Positions 16,559 to 24,325 of a DNA stretch of 40,423 nucleotides are shown here, piece after piece. The notes under the pieces were generated by a model that saw only the letters and a list, made by a program, of their open reading frames with translations, did no database searches and was not told the DNA's origin. Each line of letters begins with the position of its first letter. The first letter of the stretch is position 1. Origin of the DNA: Pseudomonas viridiflava (lineage in GTDB: Bacteria; Pseudomonadota; Gammaproteobacteria; Pseudomonadales; Pseudomonadaceae); NCBI RefSeq assembly GCF_900582195.1, contig NZ_UTHA01000256.1:1-40423 (forward strand). The letters run 5' to 3'. Both the position numbers and the translations under genes were made by a program.

Positions 16559-17554
16559 TTATTTAGCGACCTTGCCGAGTACGCGCAGGCGACTCACACC
16601 ACCATCCGGGAACACGTTCAGGCGGATGTGGGTGATCGGGCCCAGCGCCTTGATCTGCTCGACGAAGGTGTGTTCGGCGTGCATTTCCAGCTTCTGGCTT
16701 GGCAGCAGTTCACGCCAGAACAGCGACTGGGTTTCGATCTGGCTGTCAGTACCGCCCTTGACGAACGCGCCCTGGATCGAGCAGGTGTCCGGGTAGTTGC
16801 CTTTGAAGTGCAGGGTATCGACGACGATCTTCTCGATCTCGCCCGGGTGACCCAGCGCGACGATCACCCAGTCATTGCCCGGCGTGCGACGACGCGCGGT
16901 TTCCCAGCCGTCGCCCATGTTGATGCCACGGCCCGGGTTGAGGATGTTGCTCATGCGGCCGAAGTGTTCGTCGGAGCAGGCGAGGGCGCGGCCACCATTC
17001 AGGGCAGCAGCCAGATCGACTTGCTCGTTGTCGCCAACCGCCGACCAGTCGCGATGCGGAACACCGTACACGCGCAGACGGGCGACACCGCCGTCCGGGT
17101 AGATGTTGAAGCGCAGGTGGCTGAAGGCTTTGTCGTTGCTGATTTCGTGGTAGTGGTGGCTGTTGCCCTGCAGCTCGACGGCCGACAGCACTTCCGTCCA
17201 CTGGGTGTTTTCATCCGGCTCGCCCGAGGCCAGGAAGCACGCTTCCAGAGAGGCCGATGGCGGGAAGTTGCCGGTGAAGAATGAAGTGTCGATGTCCACG
17301 CCTTTGATCGAGCCCGGTACGCCCAGACGGATCACCGCGCTGTCGAAGCCTTCGAAGCGCTTGCGGCGCGATTCCCAGCCGTCCATCCACTTGCCGTTGT
17401 CATCGAACACGCCCTCCTTCCATACGGCCGGGGTCGGTTGGAACAGACGATTGGCGTCTGCGAACCAGTCATCGGTGACCGAGATGATTTTGGTGCCCAG
17501 ACGGGCATCGGCCAGGTTGACGAATTTTTCGAAAGGTACGGCGTAAGCTTTCAT
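16559..17554 (-). CDS. alc: Allantoicase
   Basis: Protein of 331 aa that hydrolyses allantoate to (S)-ureidoglycolate and urea. It consists of two similar jelly-roll halves, about 1-165 and 166-331, each ending with the same kind of motif: FNIYPDGGVARLRVYG in the first and LNVFPDGGVSRLRVLG in the second. GWESRRKR and GWETARRR are a second pair of matching sites. Length and internal repeat are standard for the family. The ATG at 17554 follows AAGAAGA closely. The gene lies 87 bp downstream of uraD and upstream of allA on the same strand. Confidence 0.94.
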   Translation of the reverse strand: MKAYAVPFEKFVNLADARLGTKIISVTDDWFADANRLFQPTPAVWKEGVFDDNGKWMDGWESRRKRFEGFDSAVIRLGVPGSIKGVDIDTSFFTGNFPPSASLEACFLASGEPDENTQWTEVLSAVELQGNSHHYHEISNDKAFSHLRFNIYPDGGVARLRVYGVPHRDWSAVGDNEQVDLAAALNGGRALACSDEHFGRMSNILNPGRGINMGDGWETARRRTPGNDWVIVALGHPGEIEKIVVDTLHFKGNYPDTCSIQGAFVKGGTDSQIETQSLFWRELLPSQKLEMHAEHTFVEQIKALGPITHIRLNVFPDGGVSRLRVLGKVAK

Positions 17555-17641
17555 TCTTCTTGTCTGCCTTTAAATAAGTGGCTGGGGATGCTTGCAAGAC
17601 CCTGGGTACTCTCCGCGTCTGATGTACTCGGGTCAGGCTTG

Positions 17642-18157
17642 CTAAAGAGTCAGTAAACGGAACAGGGCGATCTTGTTGATCTCCGCCAGCGCGCATTTGA
17701 ACTCGGTGTCTTGCGAGTTGTGAATGCGCGTTTCGAACGCCGCGAGGATCTGATGCCGGTTGCTGCCTTTTACCGCCATGATGAAGGGAAACTTGAACTT
17801 GGCTTTATAGGCGTCGTTCAGCTCGGTGAAGCGCTGGAACTCTTCGGCCGTGCATTGGTGAATACCGGCGCCAGCCTGTTCATTGGTGCTGGCTTCGGTC
17901 AGTTGGCCCTGGACGGCAGCTTTGCCGGCCAGGTCCGGGTGAGCGTTGATCAGGGCAAGCTGGCTTGCGTGATCGGCGCTCAACAGGATGTCGCTCATGC
18001 GCTGGTGCAGGGTTTCGATCTCGTCGATCGACGCGTCCGCGCCCAGGTCATAGGCCTTCTCGGCCACCCATGGCGAATGTTCGTAGATGTCGGCGAAGGC
18101 TTTGACGAAAGCGTCGCGGCTCAGGGTCGACGGTTGCAGGGTTTGAAAGCGGCTCAT
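17642..18157 (-). CDS. uraD: OHCU decarboxylase
   Basis: Protein of 171 aa that decarboxylates 2-oxo-4-hydroxy-4-carboxy-5-ureidoimidazoline to (S)-allantoin. Family motifs are EHSPWVAEKAY at 26-36 and the NAHPDLAGKAA segment with H73, which aligns with the catalytic histidine of the family; the C-terminal part contains KFPFIMAVKG. The ATG at 18157 overlaps the puuE stop by four bases (ATGA), so the pair is probably translationally coupled. No peroxisomal-type tag or signal peptide is present, so the enzyme is cytoplasmic. Confidence 0.94.
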   Translation of the reverse strand: MSRFQTLQPSTLSRDAFVKAFADIYEHSPWVAEKAYDLGADASIDEIETLHQRMSDILLSADHASQLALINAHPDLAGKAAVQGQLTEASTNEQAGAGIHQCTAEEFQRFTELNDAYKAKFKFPFIMAVKGSNRHQILAAFETRIHNSQDTEFKCALAEINKIALFRLLTL

Positions 18158-19080
18158 TTCGCGGCCCCTTGGTACGGGTGGGTTTCGTGCCAGTGACGCG
18201 CGATGTCGACGCGACGGCTGAACCATACCTGTTCATGACTTTTGGCGTATTCGATAAAGCGTTTGAGCGAAGCCAGGCGACCCGGACGGCCGATCAGGCG
18301 GCAGTGCAGACCGATCGAGAGCATTTTCGGCGCTTCGGCACCTTCGGCGTAAAGCACGTCGAACGCATCTTTGAGGTATTCGAAGAAGTCGTCACCCTTG
18401 TTGAAACCCTGCACCTGGGTGAAGCGCATGTCGTTGGTGTCGAGGGTGTACGGAATGACCAGATGCGGCTTGCCGGTCGGGTTGTTCGGTTCCCAGTAGG
18501 GCAGGTCGTCGTCGTAGGTGTCGCAGTCGTAGAGGAAACCACCTTCTTCCATGACCAGGCGACGGGTGTTCGGGCCGGTGCGGCCGGTGTACCAGCCCAG
18601 TGGACGTTCGCCGGTGATTTCGGTGAGGACGCGGATCGCTTCGAGCATGTGCTCGCGCTCCTGCGCTTCGTCCATGTACTGGTAGTCGATCCAGCGATAG
18701 CCGTGGCTGCAGATCTCGTGACCGGCATCGACCATCGCGCGGATCACATCCGGGTGGCGCTGAGCGGCCATGGCTACGGCGAAAATGGTCAGCGGAATGT
18801 CGAATTCCTTGAACAGCTTCAGAATCCGCCAGACGCCGGCGCGGCTGCCATACTCGTAAAGCGATTCCATGCTCATGTTGCGCGCGCCTTGCAGCGGCTG
18901 AGCGGCAACCATTTCAGACAGGAAGGCTTCGGATTCTTTGTCGCCGTGCAAAATGTTGCGCTCGCCACCTTCTTCGTAATTGAGTACGAACGACAGGGCG
19001 ATGCGGGCATTGCCCGGCCAGTGTGGGTGAGGAGGGTTACTGCCGTAACCGATCAGGTCGCGTGGGTAGTCAGCGCTCAC
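18154..19080 (-). CDS. puuE: Allantoinase PuuE (polysaccharide deacetylase type)
   Basis: Protein of 308 aa that hydrolyses allantoin to allantoate. It belongs to the NodB/polysaccharide-deacetylase fold family and not to the amidohydrolase-type allantoinases. Marks are DYPRDLIGYGSNPPHPHWPG at the start, NYEEGGERN, HEICSHGYRWIDYQ and PLGWYTGRTGPNTR. I chose the GTG at 19080: AAGGAAG lies 8 bases upstream and the length matches the family. The longer open frame begins within the regulatory region. It is the first gene of the minus-strand urate operon and overlaps uraD by four bases. Confidence 0.93.
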   Translation of the reverse strand: MSADYPRDLIGYGSNPPHPHWPGNARIALSFVLNYEEGGERNILHGDKESEAFLSEMVAAQPLQGARNMSMESLYEYGSRAGVWRILKLFKEFDIPLTIFAVAMAAQRHPDVIRAMVDAGHEICSHGYRWIDYQYMDEAQEREHMLEAIRVLTEITGERPLGWYTGRTGPNTRRLVMEEGGFLYDCDTYDDDLPYWEPNNPTGKPHLVIPYTLDTNDMRFTQVQGFNKGDDFFEYLKDAFDVLYAEGAEAPKMLSIGLHCRLIGRPGRLASLKRFIEYAKSHEQVWFSRRVDIARHWHETHPYQGAAK

Positions 19081-19152
19081 TGCAGTCTTCCTTCTTGTTC
19101 GTTGACAGATGTATGTGGCGGCCTGGCAGGCTGGCGTCACAGCGATGGGCTG

Positions 19153-19164
19153 ATTGTATACAAC
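19153..19164. promoter_or_regulatory. GntR/FadR-type operator, puuE side
   Basis: ATTGTATACAAC contains the perfect 10-bp palindrome TTGTATACAA, of the form bound by FadR-class GntR regulators. It lies 73 bp before the puuE start and includes a possible minus-strand -10 element (TATACA or TACAAT). The same motif recurs at 19359-19370 and 40171-40182. Confidence 0.6.
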
Positions 19165-19239
19165 TTTATTCGCAATTTGTAAGCCTGAATTTCCGCATTT
19201 TTCACCGACTGTCATCTTTTACTGCTATTGGCGTGAGCC

Positions 19240-19255
19240 TGCAAGAAACCTGCCT
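19240..19255 (-). promoter_or_regulatory. Candidate sigma-54 promoter of puuE
   Basis: The minus strand reads AGGCAGGTTTCTTGCA, with GG and GC doublets 10 bases apart and an intact TTGCA. Two positions of the -24 box differ from TGGCAC. The leader to the puuE GTG would contain the operator at 19153-19164. Confidence 0.35.
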
Positions 19256-19358
19256 GACCAGTCAGTTAATGGATGGGAGGTGCAATGAATAGGCGCGTTG
19301 CTGACAGAACATGAGGAAACCCCCGGATGACGGGGGTGGTGTGAAAAATGTCGTTTTT

Positions 19359-19370
19359 ATTGTGTACAAT
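19359..19370. promoter_or_regulatory. GntR/FadR-type operator, uraH side
   Basis: ATTGTGTACAAT is palindromic except at the central two bases. Its right half, TACAAT, is a good plus-strand -10 element for uraH with only a weak -35 (GTGAAA at 18-bp spacing). A repressor bound here would cover the promoter. Confidence 0.6.
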
Positions 19371-19501
19371 TTTTTTGAAAAGTGTCTTAATCAGTCGCTC
19401 GCCGCAACTTTTCGTGCTCCGAATCGGTGCGGTCTCCTTTTTATCTGACTTCGGGAGGCGCGAGGTCTGACTGCTTCCACGCAGGCAGGCGCGCAGAATC
19501 A

Positions 19502-19855
19502 ATGGGACGTTTGACAACACACGTTTTGGACGCTGCACACGGTTGCCCGGGCAGTTCGATCAAGGTCGAGCTGTACCGCGTTGAAGGATCGCACCTGGAA
19601 TTGGTCGCCAGTGCGACAACGAACAGTGATGGCCGGGTCGATGCGCCGCTACTGCAAGGCGACGATTACCGCACCGGCGTTTATCAGGTCCAGTTTCACG
19701 CCGGCGATTATTACCGCGCTCGTGGCGTTCAGTTGCCGGAACCGGCATTTCTCGACGTGGTTGTGCTGCGCTTCGGTATCTCTGCCGAACAGGATCACTA
19801 CCACGTGCCATTGCTGATTTCGCCTTACAGCTATTCCACGTACCGGGGCAGCTGA
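19502..19855 (+). CDS. uraH: 5-hydroxyisourate hydrolase (transthyretin-like)
   Basis: Protein of 117 aa that hydrolyses 5-hydroxyisourate, the PuuD product, to OHCU, the UraD substrate. It has the N-terminal motif RLTTHVLD with H7, an internal R-V-D pattern (DGRVDAPLL), and the C-terminal tetrapeptide YRGS at 114-117, the family signature. No signal peptide is visible from the chosen ATG, so the enzyme should be cytoplasmic. The ribosome site is weak; this ATG was chosen because conserved sequence begins right after it. It is divergent from the rest of the urate cluster and is closed by an intrinsic terminator. Confidence 0.94.
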   Translation: MGRLTTHVLDAAHGCPGSSIKVELYRVEGSHLELVASATTNSDGRVDAPLLQGDDYRTGVYQVQFHAGDYYRARGVQLPEPAFLDVVVLRFGISAEQDHYHVPLLISPYSYSTYRGS

Positions 19856-19913
19856 CCCCCAAGCAGCTGCCCCCACCGGGAAGCGACTGCGCATATAGCT
19901 TCTTTGGTCTTTC

Positions 19914-19939
19914 GCCCGCTCACACTGCGGGCTTTTTTT
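19914..19939 (+). terminator. Intrinsic terminator of uraH
   Basis: GCCCGC (19914-19919), a 7-base loop and GCGGGC (19927-19932) are followed by seven T. The right arm and the sequence after it reappear at 22290 onward, upstream of the next paralogue's stop, as part of a tandem duplication. Confidence 0.85.
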
Positions 19940-19970
19940 ATTCCTGCGTTTTGTGAAGATCTGCTCGCGT

Positions 19971-19994
19971 GCGCTCCAGAGCACTCTGGAGCGC
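19971..19994. repeat. Conserved hairpin downstream of paralogue 1
   Basis: GCGCTCCAGA-GCAC-TCTGGAGCGC forms a 10-bp stem 39 bases beyond the minus-strand stop of the first toxin-like paralogue. An equivalent hairpin with loop GAAC lies at 22336-22359, downstream of paralogue 2. There is no T-run after it in the minus direction. Confidence 0.7.
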
Positions 19995-20032
19995 GTTGCT
20001 GTATTTGCGGCTAATCGCTGATTGCCAGGTCA

Positions 20033-21919
20033 TTAGCTGTGTCGAATGATGATCAGGTTGTGTGCTTGAGTTGGCTCAGGTGCATTGATGCCCAGCAAAA
20101 AAATGATCCTGTTCGTACGCAAATGCTCCACCAGGTCGTCTTTGACATGGGCAACCATGTTGTCGAACACGATTCTTTTTTGGAGCCAGGTAATTGGGTC
20201 GGGTTGAAAAACCGTGTTGTTATGAATTTTGTCCATGAACATGATGAACATATGGTCAACACCTGTTCGCTTGATCACTAAGGCATCCCCCAGGTTGGCG
20301 TTAAATTCATGGGTAACGGAGTAACCATGTGCGCCAAGGAGATCTTTGAAAAGTGTCCGCGTAGTTCGGCCACCCCTTCGAAGTTGCGAGCCGGAGAGCA
20401 GTTCAGAATTGATTTCGATTGTTCGCAGATCTACAGAGGACGGTCGCGGCATACGCTTGTAGCCATGCACGTCGGTCGCAAGCGGCGAGAGGAGCATCAG
20501 CGGGTCGCTCAAGTCTTGCCGAACGATCCGGTTATCGCCCACGAACATAGAGCGATTTTCCCAGAACTTGAAAGCCTCGAATAATGCACTGATCCCGGAC
20601 CCGGTTATTTGATCTGAGTGACTGGCCCGATTGAACATCTCCCGTGCCGCTTTGCTTGCAGTAGGAGCAGAAAGGTAGGGGAACTGACCTCTGACATATT
20701 GAGTCAGGCTTTTTTCAAACGGCCGTCTCTGGACAATATTCCAGGTGTCCCTGCCTTGCCCTGTCCTGTCCACTACCTTCACGGCCACCCTGGGTTGAAG
20801 CTCAGGCGTAGTCAGAAGCAACTCTTCGAAAGCATCGAAACGAGTAGCGGAAAACGATGGTGGCTTGATGAAGACGAAGGCGTCAACGGCGTGGGTCGGC
20901 TGGTCAAGTATCGCAAAGTGCTTGCCGCCGATTTCAATGGAGTCGCCGGTTGGCGGTTTCGTCGTGGCTCCCCAGCCTTTCCATAGCTCACTGATGCCCA
21001 TGAGCACGAAAGGATCAAGAGGATCACTGTCCTCTGGCAGTCGAGGGCGTTTATTTGGGCTCGGGCCGGGTGTCTCTGACTGGTTGAGGGGGCGAGAACT
21101 GCCCGGTTGTGGAGCTTGTTGTGTATCTGTAGTGGTCTGCACTTTACGGCGCCAGAGAAATTGCCCCGGAATCTGTTCGAACGTTACATCCGGCACATTG
21201 ATCGTTGTAGCTGAAGCCAGTTTGTATTCGCCTTGTTTATTCCTGCGAACCTGGACGGTTCCACCGGTGATGTCGACATAGGTGGTTCCGAGCGGCCCTT
21301 TGCGGATGCCGTCCTGGGAGTTGTTCCTGGCAGGGAGGAGGGTTGCCAGATTAGGGTCGACGAAAATAATCGCTTGTAAGGGTTCGGCAGATTGCTGCTG
21401 TGCTGGCGGGTTGCGCCGCTTGAACTTGGCCTCGAACCACTGTGCATCGACGTGCCAACGTGGCTGGCCGTCAATTTTTTTCACAATCGGTGGTGTCACG
21501 CCTGGCGCTGCGGGCCAGGGAATCTGGTAGTCACCGGCGGTATTGATTTCAACCCGGTAATGACTGCCGTCTTTCATATGCGCGTAAGTCAGACCGTCCG
21601 GGGCCACGAATAATCCGTCGACGGATCCGTGCGGCTTTAGCAGATGGGCTTGTAATACCGGCAGTGATATCTCGGCCAGTGTGGCATTGGCGTCGGTGAT
21701 CACCGGGTCCGTTAGGTGACTAACCACAACATGTGGCGCGTCGGTAGTTGGAGTGCCAGACGCATTGGGAGTGGTAGTGTCGGGCAGTCGATTCGTACCT
21801 GCCGCAAAAATGCCGGAGCCGCCAGGATTGTTTACGCTGCTATTGCCAGTGTTGGGTCTGTTGCTGGTTATGGGATCGGGCGACGCAGGGCGAACCGTGG
21901 TCTTTGTGGGTTTGATCAT
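20033..21919 (-). CDS. Paralogue 1 of an unrecognised putative effector family
   Basis: Protein of 628 aa that I do not recognise. Layout: Lys/Pro/Thr N-terminus (MIKPTKTTVRPASPDP) without acidic residues in the first 12; low-complexity Pro/Ser/Thr/Asn segment to about 70; beta-type module A (about 93-160, DGLFVAPDGLTYAH ... KKIDGQPRW); module B (about 186-258, TTYVDITGGTVQVRRNKQGEY ending FLWRRK); a basic motif GPSPNKRPRLP at 285-295 followed by acidic residues; then a C-terminal domain of about 300 residues with SLTQYVRGQFPYLS, DPLMLLSPLATD, GVDHMFIMFMDK and IIFLLGINAPEPT. There is no signal peptide or membrane helix. The first 160 residues are nearly those of paralogue 2, while the C-terminal domains have diverged. 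It is the last gene of the five-member array. Confidence 0.8.
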   Translation of the reverse strand: MIKPTKTTVRPASPDPITSNRPNTGNSSVNNPGGSGIFAAGTNRLPDTTTPNASGTPTTDAPHVVVSHLTDPVITDANATLAEISLPVLQAHLLKPHGSVDGLFVAPDGLTYAHMKDGSHYRVEINTAGDYQIPWPAAPGVTPPIVKKIDGQPRWHVDAQWFEAKFKRRNPPAQQQSAEPLQAIIFVDPNLATLLPARNNSQDGIRKGPLGTTYVDITGGTVQVRRNKQGEYKLASATTINVPDVTFEQIPGQFLWRRKVQTTTDTQQAPQPGSSRPLNQSETPGPSPNKRPRLPEDSDPLDPFVLMGISELWKGWGATTKPPTGDSIEIGGKHFAILDQPTHAVDAFVFIKPPSFSATRFDAFEELLLTTPELQPRVAVKVVDRTGQGRDTWNIVQRRPFEKSLTQYVRGQFPYLSAPTASKAAREMFNRASHSDQITGSGISALFEAFKFWENRSMFVGDNRIVRQDLSDPLMLLSPLATDVHGYKRMPRPSSVDLRTIEINSELLSGSQLRRGGRTTRTLFKDLLGAHGYSVTHEFNANLGDALVIKRTGVDHMFIMFMDKIHNNTVFQPDPITWLQKRIVFDNMVAHVKDDLVEHLRTNRIIFLLGINAPEPTQAHNLIIIRHS

Positions 21920-21951
21920 TGAAATGTCTCTGCGTGATTCATGTTTTTATT

Positions 21952-22289
21952 CAGTTCCGGAAAGTGGGCGCAAACTTGAAAGCGGATCAGCAAGTTCTCG
22001 ACGCGGCGCTCTCCGCTGACCCCTGTTAGCCCGTTAACGAAACACCTGGTTCATTAACGCCAAACCGGGAGCAATGATGATTTCAGAACGGTTTGCCTGA
22101 TTGAACATGGCTCTGGCGAGTGAGTTGACCGATTGATCCGACAGATATCTGAAGACTCTGAAGATGTACTGAGTAATCGGCATCTCAAAGGGCACGACAC
22201 TGTCCAGTACCGTCCATTGATTGTTTTTTTAACTGCCCATTTCGGCTGCATCGACGGGCTATCCCGCAGCCTGTATTCGAAGACGTTAT
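21952..22289 (-). pseudogene. Fragment of a further paralogue (matches paralogue 3 interior)
   Basis: The stretch aligns with about 24773-25109, inside paralogue 3, with long near-identical runs such as CACCTGGTTCATTAACGCC and GGTTTGCCTGATTGAACATG. In the paralogue frame it carries frameshifting small differences, lacks start and stop, and covers only roughly 110 codons. About 465 bases that precede this piece in paralogue 3 (the whole C-terminal end of that gene) are absent. It looks like the leftover of a tandem duplication followed by an internal deletion. Confidence 0.85.
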
Positions 22290-22335
22290 ACTGCGGGCTT
22301 TCTTATTCCTGCATTTTGTGTCGATCTGCCTGCGT

Positions 22336-22359
22336 GCGCTCCAGAGAACTCTGGAGCGC
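22336..22359. repeat. Conserved hairpin downstream of paralogue 2
   Basis: GCGCTCCAGA-GAAC-TCTGGAGCGC has the same stem as 19971-19994 with a changed loop. Conservation of the stem while the flanks diverge hints at a structural role, perhaps mRNA 3'-end protection. Confidence 0.7.
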
Positions 22360-22398
22360 GTTGTTGTGTTGCCGGCTAATCGTTGAGTGTCAGGTCAT

Positions 22399-24276
22399 TC
22401 AGCTGTATCGGGTGACAATAAGGTTATAGTCCCGAGTTGGGAGGGTCTCTGTGCTGCCCAGCAAAAAAATGATTTTTTTCGTGCGTACTTTCTCTTTAAT
22501 CAAGTTTTTCGCGGAGTCGCTCGTCCTGACGCTGGCGAGGTTTCTTTTGAGCCAGACTTTCGGATCAATGATATTCACAATATTGTTTTGAAACCCTCCC
22601 ATGAACATGATGAAAACATGGTCGACACCCGTCCGTTGGATCAATAAGGCATTCCCATAGTTGTTGCGAAATTCATGGGTGATTTGGTAACCGTGTCCGC
22701 TGAGAAAATCCCTGAAAAGTACTCGCGTGTCTGGGCGATTCAGTTGATGTCTTGAGCCAAAAAACAGTTTTGGATCGAAGTCGATTCTTTGCAGACCTTC
22801 AGCGGACGGTAACGGCATATGCATTTTGCCGTTTGCGTCGGTCGCCAGTGGCGAAAGGAGCATCAACGGCTCGCTCAAGTCCGGACGAATGGCGCTGTTA
22901 TCGCCAGAGCGGTTGTTGCGATTCTCCCAGTACTTGAACGTATCGAACAATGCATGGGCCCCGGGTCCCGTCATTTCATCGGAGTAGTTGGCCCGATTGA
23001 ACATTTCCCGCGCAACGTTGTTTGCGGAGTGATCAGAAAGGTAGGAGAAGTGATCGCTGACATATTGCGTCAGGTTTTTTGCAAATGGCAAACCCTCTAC
23101 AACTCTCCAAGTATCACTGACGTGCCCCGCCCAGATGTCCGCCAGCTTCACCACGCGCCTGGGTTGTAACTCAGGCGTGGTCAACAGCAGTTGTTCGAAC
23201 GCATCGAAACGAGTGGCAGAAAACTGTGGAGGTTTGATGAAGGCACGCGTGTCAGTAGCGTGGCCTGGCTGATCCAGTATCGCAAAGTGCTTGCCGTCGA
23301 ATTCGATGGAGTCGCCGACTAACGGTTTGGTCGTGCTGCCCCAGCTGTTCCAGAGTTCACTGGTGCGCACGGGTATGAAGGGATCAGGAGGATCGCTGTC
23401 TCCTGGCAGTCGAGGGCGCTTACTTGGGCCGGGGCCGGGCTGTTCCGACTGGGTGAGGGTACGAGAGCTGCCTGGTTGTGGAGCTTGTTGTGTATCGGTA
23501 GAGGTCTGCTGCTTACGGCGCCAGACGAATTGCCCCGGAGTTCGTTCTAACGTTACATCCGGCACATTGATCGTGGTGGCTGAAGCCTGTTTGTATTCGC
23601 CTTGTTCATTCCTGCGAATCTGGACGGTTCCTCCCTCGATGTCGACATACGTAGTTCCGAGCGGCCCTTTGCGGATGCCGTCAGGGGACGCGGACTTGTC
23701 AGGGAGATAGATCGCCAGATTCGGGTCGACGAAAATCAGTTCGGCAGACGGTTGGTGCGCTGGCAGACTGCTCTGCCTGGACTGGGCCGCGTACCACTGT
23801 GCCTCGACTCGCCAACGTGGCTGGCCGTCGATTTTTTTCACGATCGGTGGGGTCACGCCTGGCGCTTCCGGCCAGGGAATCTGGTAGTCACCGGAAGTGT
23901 TGAGTTCAACCCGGTAATGATGGCCGTCTTCCAGATGCGCGTAGGTCTGACCGCCGGGGACCACGAATAACCCGTCGACGGAATCGTGCGGCTTGAGCAG
24001 ATGGGTCTGTGATTCCGGCAGGGATATCTCGGCCAGTCTGGCATTGGCTTCGGTAATCACCGGGTCTGCCATGTGACTCACCACAACATGTGGCGCGCCG
24101 GTAGTTGGAGTGCCAGACGCATTGGGAGTGGTAGTGTCGGGCAGTCGATTCGTACCTGCCGCAAAAATGCCGGAGCTGCCGGGAATGTTTACGCTGCTAT
24201 TGCCAGTGTTGGGTCTGTTGCTGGTTATGGGATCGGGCGACGCAGGGCGAGCCGTGGTGTTTGTGGGTTTGGTCAT
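22399..24276 (-). CDS. Paralogue 2 of an unrecognised putative effector family
   Basis: Protein of 625 aa with the same layout as paralogue 1: N-terminus MTKPTNTTARPASPDP, low-complexity segment, module A (about 93-160), module B (about 181-255, TTYVDIEGGTVQIRRNEQ ending FVWRRK), basic motif GPSKRPRLP at 283-291, and the C-terminal domain with NLTQYVSDHFSYLSD, EPLMLLSPLATD, GVDHVFIMFMGG and IIFLLGSTETLPT. It is nearly identical to paralogue 1 in the first 160 residues and clearly diverged afterwards, as if a recent duplicate had been under changing selection or recombined at the C-terminus. There is no signal peptide. It starts 49 bp after the paralogue 3 stop, so cotranscription is likely. 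Function is unknown. Confidence 0.8.
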   Translation of the reverse strand: MTKPTNTTARPASPDPITSNRPNTGNSSVNIPGSSGIFAAGTNRLPDTTTPNASGTPTTGAPHVVVSHMADPVITEANARLAEISLPESQTHLLKPHDSVDGLFVVPGGQTYAHLEDGHHYRVELNTSGDYQIPWPEAPGVTPPIVKKIDGQPRWRVEAQWYAAQSRQSSLPAHQPSAELIFVDPNLAIYLPDKSASPDGIRKGPLGTTYVDIEGGTVQIRRNEQGEYKQASATTINVPDVTLERTPGQFVWRRKQQTSTDTQQAPQPGSSRTLTQSEQPGPGPSKRPRLPGDSDPPDPFIPVRTSELWNSWGSTTKPLVGDSIEFDGKHFAILDQPGHATDTRAFIKPPQFSATRFDAFEQLLLTTPELQPRRVVKLADIWAGHVSDTWRVVEGLPFAKNLTQYVSDHFSYLSDHSANNVAREMFNRANYSDEMTGPGAHALFDTFKYWENRNNRSGDNSAIRPDLSEPLMLLSPLATDANGKMHMPLPSAEGLQRIDFDPKLFFGSRHQLNRPDTRVLFRDFLSGHGYQITHEFRNNYGNALLIQRTGVDHVFIMFMGGFQNNIVNIIDPKVWLKRNLASVRTSDSAKNLIKEKVRTKKIIFLLGSTETLPTRDYNLIVTRYS

Positions 24277-24325
24277 TGAAGTGTCTCTGAGCGATTCATG
24301 GTTTTTTCCTCACTGTCCTGCTTGA

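Larger units (their letters stand above)
19081..19501. other. Divergent regulatory region puuE/uraH
   Basis: No gene is present in these 421 bases. They hold two GntR/FadR-type palindromes (19153-19164 and 19359-19370) and a candidate sigma-54 promoter for puuE (19240-19255, minus strand). A short C5/G5 hairpin lies around 19310-19336 with no U-run. Confidence 0.6.
21920..22398. other. Region between paralogues 1 and 2: remnant plus duplicated flank
   Basis: These 479 bases contain no intact gene. Bases 21920-21951 copy the leader upstream of paralogue 2 (compare 24277-24308). Bases 21952-22289 are a decayed copy of an internal piece of paralogue 3. Bases 22290-22398 copy the region downstream of uraH and paralogue 1 (compare 19924-20032). 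Confidence 0.8.

Noticed and set aside
22133..22429. Plus-strand 98-codon frame between paralogues 1 and 2
   Set aside because: It is antisense to the decayed paralogue fragment and crosses the duplication junction, so it is fortuitous.
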